64,000 nucleotides of DNA, taken from positions 9,643,774 through 9,707,773 of the forward strand of contig NC_058513.1 of the NCBI RefSeq assembly GCF_020382885.2, written 5' to 3'. The DNA comes from Scatophagus argus. Its lineage: Eukaryota; Chordata; Actinopteri; Scatophagidae. How positions within the stretch are numbered: position 1 is the stretch's first letter; each line of letters opens with the position of its first letter. The notes under the pieces were generated by a model. The model was given only the letters and a program-made list of their open reading frames with translations, did not search any database and was not told the DNA's origin. Position numbers and translations under genes: made by a program. Of the stretch, positions 1 to 21,693 are shown piece by piece.

Positions 1-624
1 TCAGACATTAACCTGATTTCTACAACAGATTACCAGGAATTTAATTGTTATTTTAAGGCTTCTGTAGCAGGTGCATGTCTACCTTAACACACATCAAACA
101 TCAGTTCAGTTTTTATTCACACAGTTTCTGAAAATGAATGAGCAGTGGAAGTGAGGATCAAACAAAGACATGAGGATACCCACAAACAATGAGTGTGTTA
201 CAATGTGTGGGGTTCATTATTGATTCATGTAGTCCACACGTTCCAACAGCAAAAAACTCATTGAGAGCCAGGTCTCTTTTCAGGAATGCCCTGTGTACAG
301 TGTTACACAAAACCAAATAACTAAAATACAACACTTTACACAGACTATAAAAGTATTATTTAAGTAGCAATGAAGAAACCTGCAAATTGAGATGAATGAG
401 CAGAAAATCATGACATGCACAGCCCAATAGAACAGAATACTTGAAAAATTCTTCAATATTAAACACTGACATAGATGCAAGTGCCAACACGCAGAGTGGA
501 ATGAAAGCAGTAATAAGAAGGAGGAAGAGGCACATTCCTGTGATTATTATAGACGGACACAGACACAGGCTAAGCACCAACAAACAAAAGAGACAACAGG
601 CATAAAGAGTAGAGTTGGAGATAC

Positions 625-765
625 CTTGAGTCTGATGATACGCTTCTTCCACGAGCGCACACCAGAGAGGTAGATCTCAGTGAGGGCCTGGTGGGACAGC
701 TGCACATCGATGCCCTCCAAAGTGACGGTGAACTGGAAGGCCACCGCTTGGTGGGCTTCTGCCAT
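625..765 (-). CDS. cpt1: Carnitine palmitoyltransferase 1, first coding exon (partial gene)
   Basis: This exon encodes 47 residues starting [14 protein letters not shown] and continuing with a [13 protein letters not shown] / [10 protein letters not shown] block. That is the N-terminal regulatory segment of CPT1, the outer-mitochondrial-membrane enzyme that transfers long-chain acyl groups from CoA to carnitine. In the family this segment mediates malonyl-CoA sensitivity. The start codon (complement of 763-765) follows a short leader whose acceptor AG lies at 773-774. The exon ends with a good donor (GTATCT, 624-619), exactly where CPT1 genes have an intron. The transmembrane and catalytic exons lie beyond the left edge. 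Which paralogue (1a, 1b, 1c) this is cannot be told from 47 residues. Linkage to irf3, prr12 and adm5 favours the CPT1C-type locus. Confidence 0.86.
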
Positions 766-2933
766 GGCTGCTCTGTGCATTACAGGGGCAGAAGGGAAGA
801 CAGAGCAAAAAGCAAGAGAAGAGGAAAAAGAAACTGTCAACTGAAGTAGTCAGTCAACCTAAAAAGCAAGAGGAAATGTGTGTGTCCCGCCTTTCGAGTC
901 AAACCTCAAACACCTTAAATACAAGTAAACTAATGAACATGGTGAAGCTACTGACCTCAGGGGAAAATGGAAATCATGCACAAATACTTGCATTCTTAAG
1001 AGACAAATGTGCTAGCAGTTGAAAGCAGCCCAGCTAAGATGTACAAACAAACTTGTTTAAATGCCTGATGTGGATTATTGGCATTTAAACATACAGGATT
1101 AGCCTGCAGTCAAACGGTCTTTGAAGGTTAAATATACGACAGTCACTATAGTACCAGCACCTCAAACAAACAACCAACCAAAAAAGCAAGTCGTTCATTT
1201 AATAAAGTTGAAAAAAATAAAACAATAATAATAAACAGTATCACGATTCAGCATCAAGATTCTGTTACTGCAAAACCCATTTCTCACCTAAAATGTATTC
1301 AGAAACATATCTTTGTGTACTGCTGTAATACAAGTATAGAAACATACCAAACTGCTGTGATGCTATATTAATATTCAAAAATCAATTGTAAGACACCCAA
1401 TATTCTCCTTTTTCATCTTTTTGAAACAAAAATGAATGAAATCTTCTGCCACACAGTGAAGATAATTCTTGGCTTGGCTACTCAAGTGTCACTTTTACTA
1501 CACCAGGACCACTTGGTCACTGTTGTGGGAGTTTGTGTTTAGACACAACACACAATACATCCAATGAGACCTCGATTGTGACATTTGGGCTCTCTGGAGG
1601 CCCGTTAAAACAATGGGCACATGGGTAAGAAGCTGCTTTTTACACCATATGACCCACTTAATAGCATGACAGCATGCAAGCTGTCAACACGGAAAATAAA
1701 CAAAATGAATCATGTAAAAAGCAAACAGCAACGTCCTTTTTGCTTTGTGATTTCCGATCACAATTCATATACGCAACTGCACTGCAGAAGCTGATGGCTA
1801 ACTGGGCCCTGAAGGTGGTATCAAGTGCCGTGAAGGCACTTACAGATGATTCATCAAATTGGTAAGGAACTGCAAAATGCATGTGCGTAGGCCTGGCAAA
1901 ACACATCCATCTTATGCATGTGCATTTTTTTAGAGAAGCTCAAAAGAGACATATTATTTATGAGTCCTTTCAAAAGTCAGCTTGAAATTTGTTAGGAAAG
2001 CGCTGACTTGCTGCTGATGTGACTGTGTATTTTGTTTAAGGCAATAGCTGCTTCTCTTCACAAAGGGAATTGATTTTCCTCCACAAATAGGCTATGGATA
2101 ATGCCCTGAGGTTTAGTCACTGTGACACTGGACTGCACTCCTGTGGAGGCCATGTCTGCTCTATTTGTGTGTGTTTAATAAGGCTAACACATGGACATCA
2201 AATTCCCTCATTGTCCCTAGGCCCCAGTGAGGTTCTGCTCTTTCGGTTAAATCTGGCAGATACAGTCGTGCCTGTGCCAAGGACTTATGGCAGTAAATTT
2301 CAGGCTTTTCTCTCAGTGCCAACACACAACACACCTGCTTTGTTCGGGGCTGCACCTACACTGAAGGAGCCTCTACATTTTATTACCAATATGCATTAGA
2401 CAGGAGTAAATGTTTAATGAACTTAATGTGCATTGACAGAGCTGTAAACCTTATCATCTCTTTGACTTTGATTCACAGTTCACTTAGAACTTAGACTTTA
2501 ACTGCTGTATAATGACTGCCAGGCAATGATACAGCTTAACAATGATATAGTATAAATTAATAGCACAATTAACAATGTAAGTGGGCTATGAATAATAAGG
2601 ACTTACAGGTTCAAGGTTCAAGGACTTACAGAGTTAAAGTTTTCCTACAGCACTAACACAATGTTGTATTTGCTTACTTGCTTCATTTATGGACTACAGA
2701 TCAACTTAACAAATTTGCAATGTGGTCTTTGGAAAACTTTGAGCCAGAAAGCCAAAGCGGATAAACAGCAGACAGTGGGTTCAGAGCAGGAAGAGAGGAG
2801 GAAGAACAGAAGAGCACAGAACCAATGTGAGTAACCTAGTTAAAAGGTAAGTACCTGAGGTGTTTAGAAAAGTAAAAGCAAAATTAATGGAGCATGGAAG
2901 CCCACAGAAATACCCAGTGCACTCGGTCTGAGA

Positions 2934-3269
2934 TATACACTGATCAGCTGCAACATTAAAACCACCTGCTTAATATTTTGTAGGTCCCCTTTGTACTGAC
3001 AAACACCTCTGACCTGTCAGGAGAAGGGACACAGGAGCTCCGGGGGAGTTTTGCGGTCACCACCATTGGAATATTGGACCCTTTGGATCCTGTGCATTGA
3101 GGGTGTGGCCTCCAGGGTTGGGGGGGGGGGGGTGTATTTGGTCTGCAATGTTTAGCTGAGTGGTGTGTGCCAGAGAACATCCACATGACTGCCAGAATCC
3201 AAGGTTTTCCTGCAGAACACTGTAGTGTCACCTGTTTGTGGCTTTAATGTTGTGGCTGATCATTGTATA
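2934..3269. mobile_element. Internally deleted Tc1/mariner-like element
   Basis: The ends are inverted copies of a roughly 30-bp terminal repeat beginning TATACACTGATCAGC at the left and, reverse-complemented, TATACAATGATCAGC at the right, with TA at both borders as expected for Tc1/mariner. This is the abundant fish repeat with the word CAACATTAAAACCAC. Internal sequence near 3130-3225 matches a short decayed piece of a Tc1-type transposase read on the minus strand. At about 336 bp most of the coding region is gone, so it cannot move by itself. A run of G occupies about 3118-3133. Confidence 0.8.
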
Positions 3270-4009
3270 TTTAAGGCCTAACAACCTGCATACCTACCTA
3301 ACACAGAAAGTAGAGCCTGACTGATACTGGATCATACTGGTTCGGCTCCAAAGTGGAGGGGAGGTATGTGGTTACTACTGCTGCTGCTCACTAACTAATG
3401 ACAAATGACTTTAGTTTTAGTGCATAGCAGTAAACTTAAACACAAAATAAATGGAAATGACAATCTTCTCCAGCTTCAACCAGGTATCTGTACATTCTCT
3501 TTAAATTAGAACACCTATTTGAAAAAATGAAAACAAACTAAGCTTCACATTTAGATGCATTGTTCTGCTGTTTGATTGCAGCAGTTTGTTTTGTGGCCGT
3601 TTGCCCTCCAGGAAAGACAGTTCAGCTAAAGAAGAATACTGTCAGGTTATGGTTATCATGCTCACGTTGTATACATATATATTATTTTTAAATTGATTTC
3701 ACACCCAAAACCACAACAACAAGAACAACAAAAAAACCCACAAACAAATATCCTACACAACCTGAATACCTGACAACCAATACATTAAGCCAAGATTACA
3801 TGCTGGCCACTGTGGACACAGTCTCTCATTAGGAGCTAACACTCTCAAATAAAGGAGATTTGAATGTAAAATCAAATACTGCTTGTCATTTATGCTATCC
3901 ACATCATATATACTCATTATTAAGAGACGGATGTCAGAATTTTCTCCCCACAGTTGAGTTTTTCTTTTTCTTTTTCTGAGGGGGTAATAATACCCTTTTT
4001 AATTTTGTA

Positions 4010-4270
4010 AAGAACGGTTCACCTTAAAGTCAAAAATGATTTTCCCCCTTACCTGTAGTGCTATTCATCCTTCTAGATTGTTTATGTGCAAGTTGCAAAT
4101 GTTTGGAGAAACAGACTATAGTTGTTTACTTTCTCTTACCTTAGTAAACCAATTGGCACTTCCTTCTGCGTGGCGATATAAACAAGAAAAAGTTCCTACA
4201 TGAAACTCACAACAAATTCTGTGGAGTATCTTCAGTTACTGGATCATAATGTCTGTATTTTGGAGGGAAC
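4010..4270. repeat. Dispersed teleost repeat fragment
   Basis: The stretch contains the words TTACCTGTAGTGCTATT, CTAGATTGTTT and GAAACTCACAACAAATTCTG in an order I recognise from a common fish dispersed repeat. No terminal repeats or coding potential are visible. The class cannot be assigned without a repeat library. Confidence 0.5.
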
Positions 4271-5169
4271 TGTCCCTTTAAATCATCATGCTCAAGGCTC
4301 AGTCAGAGCCAGCCTCCAGCTCATACCATACTCATACTACATTCAATTAATTCAATCAAGACATGTGATCATAATACTACAACTGACTCTCATTGGTCTT
4401 TTCATGAGAGCAGAGTTTTAGATTTGAACTCAAATTTTTACTTACAACATCGAGGACTCCTTGTTACACTAATAAGCCTGACTGATCAACTCCTCACTGT
4501 GGAGCTCCCTTGGTATGAATCTCTAGCAAAGATCACTACCATCATTTAAACTTCACATCATCATACTTTATGATACTCTCCACTTCAGTGGAGGAATGCA
4601 CAAGTGTACACTGGTAAGTCTAAGCCTACAGAAATATGTCAGACAAATTGAGAGGATTCCTAAAAACAAATAATATTTCAGCCCTTTAAGCCAGGTCAGC
4701 ATCAGAGAGCAGACAGGGATTGAATGAAGGGGTTGTTAGAGATAAGCTAGCTAACACTGACATCTTAGCAAAAAATAACGCCAAAAAAAACGTGCAATTC
4801 GTGAACACAAAGTAAAATTTTGACTCAGCAGTAACGCAGCAACAGTATTAATCATATTTAAGTATTTATTTATCAACCTCGTTTCATTATTATAAACGAC
4901 GCCGTGTGTAGCTCCACATTAATGTTAGCCGTAATAGTACAATTATGAAAAGTCAACTGGCATACATTAACGTTTGTTGTCGTTTAACGGCGTTTAACGT
5001 TTTAATGGGAATTAATGCTAGCTGCGGCTAATGCTGGCTAGCCCAGCACCCAGCCCATTATGTAGTTAGCTAACGTTATACACAAACGGCTGCTGACAGG
5101 GCTCATGGAAAGACTGTCTGCGTCTTCACTGCAAGGCACTACAACATTTTCAGACGTCTGTTAGCATAC

Positions 5170-5300
5170 CTTTTCTCGTTTACAGGGGGGGGGGCGAAGT
5201 TTCTACAGTCAAGAGAAGCAGAAACCGACTGTTAACTTCTAACGTCGACCAGGCGCCCGGACTCTATTGCTGTGGTGTCATCCCTCCTCTCGACTGAACA
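5170..5300 (-). promoter_or_regulatory. Possible 5' non-coding exon and promoter of cpt1
   Basis: On the minus strand a consensus-like donor (AAAAG then GTATGC) ends a possible exon at 5170, inside a CpG-containing stretch with no long ORF. Upstream (4.7-5.2 kb) the sequence is rich in AACGTTA and GCTAGC words, which also mark the starts of other genes here. It would fit an untranslated first exon spliced to the acceptor at 772, leaving a 4.4-kb first intron. This is inference; transcript data would be needed to place the start. Confidence 0.35.
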
Positions 5301-8300
5301 ACTGTACCACAGATGCTCGCCTGGATGGAGCTGATGCTGCCTTCAGTGACTCTCGGACATTTCAACATCAGGCAGAGACAGCGATGTCGCTGATGCTTGA
5401 GTTGGAAGCCATGGAAGCCATGTCTACATCCGATGGGAAAAAATTCCTACTTTTATTTGACTTTCTCTGTAATATAAAATAAAATGTGGATGTTATATGT
5501 TTTGAATATATTCAATAGCAAAAAGAAAAGAAAATCTATCCTTTACATTTTCAGTCCTGACAAGTCCTTTTTCTGGAGCTTTCATCCACATCTGACATTA
5601 TTTTAATACTGATGAGTTTTGTGATAGTGACGTAAAAACCCTTAATGGTCTGCTCTTGTTTTTTTCTGCCTAATCATTCATTAACTGTCCTATATATTTT
5701 TACTTCATGAGAACAACGATAATTTTGATGTGTTGTTATTATTTGACATAATAGCAAATAATACAAATAATGTTTCCATCTAGAAGGCAAAACTAGACTC
5801 AATACAAGGTAAGATAAATAGCCACGTAACACGAACAGAAACCATTTTAACCCAGAAACTAAATACACACACACATGAATTTAGGGTTTATTGTTGTAAC
5901 CATAACAATAAGGTGGATCTCTCTTTATTTTGACCATCACTTCAATCATAATTGTTCTTTTTATCACAGGCAATAGTTATAATAGTGCACTTTTTATATT
6001 TAAATTATGATACAGACATTTCTTTTTTTTAAACACCTTATTCTACTGACCCTTATGAATGGAGAATAGTTTACAATCTTAGCCAGAGCTGGGTCAATGA
6101 ATGTGAAGGTGATGTGGTGATGAGAAAGATGAAACTGGTGATGGTGAGCAATCGTCAAAGTGTATGTGTGTGGACAGTGAGGCAAACAACTTTGTACAGT
6201 TTCTCTGGTGAAGATGGCTACACAACAGGTGAAGAGGCAGACAGACAGGTCAAAGGGACAAGGCATAAGAGAAGCGAGAGATGAAGCCAATTAGCAAGCA
6301 TTCAATGCGTGTGAGAGAAATTATGTTCCTATTAGGGTTTGGTTATGTTAAATAATTTAATATTCCTGGGTCAGTTAAAATCTCTGTAAGTAATCAGCTC
6401 AAAATGCATCTGCTGCAAAGTTTTCAGCTCACCCTCACTCAACCACCTGTCTCACACACACATTTCAGTTACCGAGGAGAAGCGTGATAAAGCATTTGTG
6501 AGATATAAACAAAGAGCACCGAAGAAGTAAGATGAGAGTAATTTGTCAGTACTGCTATCAAAGTCATCTGAAGTGCTCAAAAAAAAAACACCAAAAAACA
6601 GTAGTGATGAGAAATCAAGCAGAACAGATTTTCTTCAATTAGCTCTCGATATATTTTTACATGACATATCTACGTATACATGACATAAAAAGCACATGAT
6701 CAAATAAATAAATAAATAAATAAATAAATAAAGATGGATCGCTAAGTAGACAAATACAAAAAGAAAAATACCATTAAAATAAACAGAACTCTAGCATGTA
6801 CCTCTCTGAAAACATTCTGCACTTTTGTTGCATATTGCGCTGTATGGAAGACTGGTGATGAACATCGACTAATCTGATAGTGTGCTGGAATAATACATGA
6901 CTGTCCGAGCTGCTACGTCTGCTTGCAGAATGGCGCGACTCTCAGTGATGAGCATGGGTGCAGTGATGGACTACTTGGCTTGTTGGTGAACACTGAAGTG
7001 AGGAGCATGGGGAAGGGGCTTAGGATTCTCTGCTTGCTTCCCATTTTGGAGTCCTGTTCAACAAGGAATTGACATCGCAAGCCTTTCAAGTTGGGCATGA
7101 TGAAAATGTCCATTGATGAATTTCCTTTATGGGTTTTTTTTGTTTTTTGTTTTGAGTCACAAGATGAATACTATGGCGATAGGAGACAAGCTCAACAATA
7201 AAGGTAGCTTCTGTTTGATCCACAGGCCAGGAATGCTCTTCTCATTCAATCTGGGCACAAACAGCTGTGATGAGGTTCATGGAACTATTCACGCATAGTG
7301 TTTTTTTCATATAGTAATGTTCATATTTCTGTTCAAATCAAAAATACTTTTCTTCAGAGCAACAGGGATCCAATGCGCAAAGTGTAGATGCATTGTTTCG
7401 CATTGTCTCTGAGTAAAAAGAAAATACAAAAGGATCAAAACATTTAACTTTAAACAAATGCCTGCTAAAAAAGCATCTGGTCAGCTCCCCTTTTGCGACA
7501 CCGTAAAATGTTTTTAGTTACTGCCTTTACTGCTATCGCTGTGCTACTGACATCCTCAAAAGAAATATTGTAAACATAAATAAAAACTAAATAAAAAAAT
7601 ATTTTTTCACATTCACTTACTTAGCTTACTTTGTTGGTTTTCTTTACCTCCACTACAGGAATTCCAGGATGTGGTTTCTCCTGAGAAAATCAGGACCATT
7701 TGTTCAGCTCGTCACCACTCACTGAAGTGGTAGCAGGCTGCTAACTCTTAGGGTTCATCTGCTGAGACACATTTATTTCTCTTTCGGTATGGACTGGTAG
7801 TTGCGTGTTGCTTGATAACGATATGAGCGCACTGCTTAATTTTAAGAGTAATCTTGAGAACCATCACAAGGCTATTATTTGTTTTTGGTGTCAGATACTG
7901 TATTAGAATGACATGGCAGACTAGCCTAGCTGATCACGTCAGCATCCTTTAGCGGGCTGATTTGCTAACTGGCATGCACATTAGCAATTCAAAATTCCTA
8001 TTTTGATCTGTGAAGCTTTATGTATGATGGATACCAAACTGCTCATTTACATATAATTTTTTTAATTAAAGGGTGATTCCTTAACACTTCTTTGTCATAT
8101 AAGGGTAGGAATCCTGGTGATCCAAACGGTCAAAAGAATGTTGAGTTGGAAAAAAGCGTGACAGGGAAAAAACTCAATCCTTGCTATGGTAAAGCACCTT
8201 CAATAACTTAGTCAAGGAAGAATAGGAGTAGCTCATGGCTTGCAGGGACACTTGGAGATGAAGATAACTTGTCTTCTGTCTGGTGCAGTTCAGGCATCCT

Positions 8301-8323
8301 GCTGTGTGGTCTCATTTTCTATC
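5300..8323. other. cpt1-brsk1 spacer with brsk1 3' UTR
   Basis: No coding exon was recognised. The right part must contain the brsk1 3' untranslated region, since brsk1 ends at 8324 on the minus strand. A minus-strand AATAAA (TTTATT at 7772-7777) lies about 550 nt past the stop and is a candidate poly(A) signal. An (AAAT)n microsatellite lies at 6702-6732. The short ORFs here have no recognisable features. Confidence 0.5.
6702..6732. repeat. (AAAT)n microsatellite
   Basis: About eight near-perfect tandem copies of a 4-bp AT-rich unit. Confidence 0.9.
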
Positions 8324-17344
<9,021 letters not shown>

Positions 17345-18700
17345 ACTGCTCTGACTGGAGGCTAATACACCACTACTACTAGTACTACTACTACTACTAC
17401 TTCTGCACTGTGGTTATTGCAATTCCTGCGGTATTATACAGCTTATACAGAAGTTGCTGAGGGACACAAAATGGTGCTCAAATTAGAAAAACGTTTTTAT
17501 TTCATAACACTGCTACTCTGGAGTTACTGGGTGAACATGTAAAAAATGCACAAGTCGAGCTGGTGCCGATTTACAACATCTGGATGATATATGGACATTC
17601 TTCACCTAAACCTGATTAATAAACATAGCTAAATCTTTTTGTTCTGAAACACGGCAAACATATATAACGTTGATATTTAACAAAACTGCTAGCTAGTGGT
17701 TGATTAAAGCAGACAAACTGGTATGACAAGTTACAAGGCTGCCTTATGCGTTAAATACCGAGCACTACCCTAAAGATAAACATGAGAAGGTAGGCGAACT
17801 ACTGAGTTTTATTTCTGTACATTAGCTTATTTGTGTAAGTTGCACCGTATATGACGTTAACTATATGTGACGGTTAATAAGCAAATTAGCGCATAGTAGC
17901 GTTAACGTTATATAGCCTTGGACAAATCAAGTTTTTAAACGTCTGCTGCAGATTTCTGATATTAGCTGTTTGAGTCGGCCAACAAAATGTCAAGTAGGTC
18001 AAGTGGATGTTAGCACTGAAAAATAAATCAATTTAATTCTCTCTGTCAGGCCTGTTTTACAGGTGCAACAACATGCTATTTTAGCCTCGCAGTCGCTCTC
18101 CCACACAGCAGCGAGGTTAGCTTTAGCTTCAACGCCTCGACCAACGGCCGTCTCGCTCGCGCCGCCTGTCAAAAAAACCGACACCTCCTGAAGTTTCCAG
18201 TCATCACCAAACGGTAGGATTTATCGGACGGCCGCCGCATTCTCACAGTATTTCCTCGCAAAACAAACATCTTTAGCGTAGTCCTCCCCCTCCCTGACTC
18301 GCCCCGTCTCTCCCTCTCTACATCCCTGCAAGTAGCGGATCACAGCATCTTCTGCTCTCTCCTTTGGCGTGTCCTCCTCCCTCACCGGCGGTTACACAGG
18401 TAAAAAAAACACAGATATCCTCAGATCAACCCGCACTACTACCATCTACCTTATTTTCCACCTCAGTTCCGATAACAGTTCACGCAGTGTAAAGGCCCCC
18501 TATATTACACTCCCTTCGGTTTTCTTGCCGTAAATCGATATTTTCTCTCTCCTCTTCCTTCCTTCGTCTCACTCGCATCAGCATCCGGGTCCCACTCTCT
18601 CTCCATCCTCTCTCCTCTCGCCTCTACTCCCCCGCCCTCCTGCTCCTCCTCCTCCTCCTCCTGATCATCTTCCTTAAAATGCGCTTATCTTTGCATTTAC
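17345..18700 (-). promoter_or_regulatory. 5' leader and promoter region of brsk1
   Basis: From the ATG outward this interval has AACGTTA/GCTAGC words (about 17680-18120), then a CpG-containing stretch and a long pyrimidine-rich tract (18270-18660; purine-rich GGA/GAG on the gene strand). The tract ends in a (CCT)n run at 18641-18662. No ORF of note is present. A CpG-rich, GA-rich leader suits a TATA-less promoter. The transcription start was not located. Confidence 0.5.
17371..17400. repeat. (ACT)n / (AGT)n repeat just upstream of the brsk1 start codon
   Basis: An imperfect trinucleotide tract of about ten units begins 27 nt upstream of the brsk1 ATG. On the gene strand it reads as AGT triplets. 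If the leader is unspliced here, the repeat is part of the mRNA 5' UTR. Confidence 0.8.
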
Positions 18701-18889
18701 CTCAGCACCGGCCACACTGTGGGCCCCCCTCATGCTGCTGCGGGCATCTCCCACACTGTTACTGTGAAAGACATTTGGAAACATTGTTGGGGGTCGCTGA
18801 GGAGCTTTGGACCGGCTCTGGCGTTTCAGAATGAGTCCCACAGGTGGTATTTTGTTTATAGTTTGATTTGATCTCAGGTGTATAATTTA

Positions 18890-19440
18890 AGGTCCAGCAT
18901 AACTTAGCATAACGTAGAAGAAACACTGTATTTTTCCACTGATATTTTCCTTAAATCTACAATATCCAAAGTAAACACTGCACTTAAAAGAAGTAAAATT
19001 ACTCAAACAGCCTATAAAGTAAGAAGTTCTTTATTTGCCTCTTTCCATTTTATGCTATTTCATATTTATCCTTATTTTATCCGTTATACTACATGTATTT
19101 GTCCGCCACAGTGGCCTTGCAAAGTAATATTCTCCATACAAGACACAACAAATTTAACGAGTGTAATGCTTTGTCAAAGGTTAACCTGCACAGCAGTATA
19201 TAGTGCTCCATCTCCACCAGCTGGAATATGAAACATGACAGTGATAATGCATGATAAATATACTCTGAAGGGGACCATACTTTTTGATACTTTAAGTACA
19301 CAATTTGCTTAGAGCACTTTAATGCAAATTTTTTAATGCAGGACATTTTATTTGTAAGGGAGTGTTTTTACTTTCTGTTATCACTACTTTTACTCAGTCA
19401 TCTGACTACCTCTTGCACCTCTGTTCGATACAAGTCTGCA
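18890..19440. repeat. Dispersed teleost repeat (ACTTTTACT-type)
   Basis: Words such as CCACCAGCTG, TGATACTTTAAGTA, AATGCAGGACATTTTATTTGT, TTTTTACTTTCTGTTATC and CACCTCTG occur in the order of a very common fish repeat that ends in a run like ACTTCTTCCACC. It lies between brsk1 and the twin-CX9C gene. No coding sequence is seen. The class was not assigned. Confidence 0.6.
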
Positions 19441-19770
19441 TTCATAATTATTTTACTCAAGTAGTAGTAAAGAAGTTTTAGCAGCAAAATGTACTAATAT
19501 AGAAAAGTATGGCCATATGTTTGGTACGCTTACTGTTTGAAGTAACATTTAATAAATGTCAAATAAATTTAGTTGGGATAAATGTCATTATTTCTCCCTG
19601 AAATGTAGTATCAAATATGGAATAAAATAAACATATCTAAGTCAAATATCACTCAACCAACAATAGTAGACCTATCTTCACAGTGCTTTTTAAAGATTTT
19701 CATGATTATATGTTCATTAAGTGTTAATGTTTGCTGACATGTTGCAGTAGCTGATAACCTGTCACAAAAG

Positions 19771-19860
19771 CACAGGTGTAAACAATAAAATGACTGATGG
19801 TTGAATTCCATTTAGCTCCTTCAGTTTTGCTGGTGTTGTGCACACTGGCTCACTGTGATT
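19771..19860. repeat. Diverged copy of the repeat found at 59.2 kb
   Basis: It shares the words CAGGTGTAA, TTCCATTTAG, GGTGTTGTGC and TGGCTCAC in the same order with 59210-59305, so the two are members of one dispersed family. Confidence 0.6.
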
Positions 19861-21666
19861 GCATACTGAGACTGTACAGAATGATACAGAGACATTGTTA
19901 AAGGTATTAGCAACCACACAAGCAGGATGTCTGCTGTGAAAACGAATTATTAATTGACTTGTATTGTTGTGGTCATATAAAAACACATATTTTGCATAAT
20001 CCTCTAGGTGATTTAGATTGTCAGCTCCATTTATTATGTTATTACAAATTGTCACATGATGATACCAGAAACTGTCAAGTCACAGTCTGGGTTTCTGTTC
20101 ATTGGTATGGTATATGGAGAAATAAAACATAAAAATCCTCAACAGCAGCAGAAAGTGTTGGCTGCTGATTTAAATTAATCAGTCAGAGATGACAGTTTTA
20201 TATTTGAAAAAAAAAAAGAGCAAATAGGACATTTCAATGTATCATCTGTAAAGTACCTTGAAAATTCTCTAAAATCTCAATTTGAAATGTTGTGTGTGGG
20301 TGGATAATTCCCCAAAGCCCATCTTCATCTGCGCCTAGCTGGTTGATTATCACGCAGCCAGAAGGATTTGTCTCCAACCGTGGAGCAGAAATAGAACAGA
20401 AAAGATAAGCATCCTACCATTTTTTGGGTTCATTCTAACGGAACACACATGGTCTTACGAGATCAAAATACTAATCCCAATAATACAAATCATTCCTGTG
20501 AAAGTTTACCTAAAGGAAATATAACAAACAAGTCTACAATTCAGACTGAGACATTGTGAATATTACGTTTGTTTGATTTTACCACAAGCAGCGTTTTAAA
20601 TAAAAGAATGGAGGTAAGAATGGTAGAAAAGCTGAGAGAAGAGAAAATAGGTCAAAACTTGTCAGACTGCAGTAGCAGTTGAAGTTCGCCTTATCCATAA
20701 ACATGAAAAGACACTCTTTTTTTCTGTCTATCTAACAGATAATGTGCTCTTCCATGTGTATTGTCTCTTCAGCTTGATCCTGAACCCATCATCCGTCTGT
20801 CAGCACCACGATCTACCTTGTTCTCTGGAATTACACAGAGGGTTAGTCTGTAATATCCCGCTTGTGAGTAAATCCCCTTGGCTCCTTAACACCTTTTTCT
20901 CCCATCTCTTCTCAGAGCAAGGAACCTTCTCTTCCAGGTCCTTTCTGAAGTCTAATCTTTGTGCATTTCCACAGACCCTGCACTCAGTGCCAGAACTCAG
21001 ACTGGAAAAAGTGACATTAGACTGCTCAGCACAGATACTAATGTGAGGATTAAGCACAGATTAACAAGATCTTCTTAATTCCATTAAGAGTAACTATTCT
21101 GTGCACTGCCAGTCAAGAAGTTCCAACAGCATCTAATAACATAACAAATACTGCTGCTAATGACATTGGTGATTTATTTTATTTTATACGTTGTTGTGTA
21201 TAAATATTTTACAGTACATAGGTCAGGGTTACAGCATACTCCATAATGAAAAAAGGTTTCACATTGACAGAAGCATACAGTGACAGAGGCTCAGCGTCCA
21301 CCCCTCCTCTTCAGTTTTTCAGATGGTTCAGTCCACAGAAATAAGCAAGGAAGGGGATGCTTAAAAAGTGGAGGACTTTGATGAAGTGAAGCTGTGATCA
21401 CAAAGAAACAAAAGCAGACACACTATGGTTTTTATAGCATTATATAAAACAGAATGTTGAATAGAAGAATCATATGGGACTTGACAAAATCAGTAACAGT
21501 AAATTTTCAATATCCAATGTCCTTTTTTTTCAGTTTCACACAATTTGAAAAAATTCCTAAAGATGCAACAGTGAACCCACACCACATTTTACTGTTTTGT
21601 TTTATTTTGCTGAAAGATTGCAATGATTGAATGACCATAAGGTGCAGTCATTTGTGTGAACTTACA

Positions 21667-21672
21667 TTTTAT
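21667..21672 (-). terminator. Poly(A) signal of the twin-CX9C gene
   Basis: AATAAA on the minus strand about 22 nt beyond the TAA stop of the 49-aa protein. The short spacing would give a very compact 3' UTR. Confidence 0.55.
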
Positions 21673-21693
21673 TAAGATGGATTTCCTTATATA

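Larger units (their letters stand above)
773..5169 (-). other. Probable first intron of cpt1
   Basis: This 4.4-kb stretch has no ORF resembling a known protein. It holds a Tc1-like transposon remnant (2934-3269), a dispersed repeat (about 4010-4270), and AT-rich unique-looking sequence. It is intronic only if the 5' exon near 5.2 kb is real; otherwise it is the upstream flank of cpt1. Confidence 0.4.
19440..21693. other. Spacer downstream of the twin-CX9C gene
   Basis: This is AT-rich with no recognisable exon. A copy of a repeat that recurs at 59.2 kb lies at 19771-19860. The right end includes the 3' UTR of the twin-CX9C gene, with a minus-strand AATAAA complement at 21667-21672. The 100-aa open frame at 20744-21046 has no known features and is not called. 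Confidence 0.5.

Noticed and set aside
2956-3231. A 91-codon minus-strand ORF
   Set aside because: It lies inside the Tc1-like remnant and only reflects decayed transposon sequence.
20744-21046. A 100-codon ORF between brsk1 and the twin-CX9C gene
   Set aside because: No recognisable domain. It overlaps an equally long antisense frame, as expected from random sequence.
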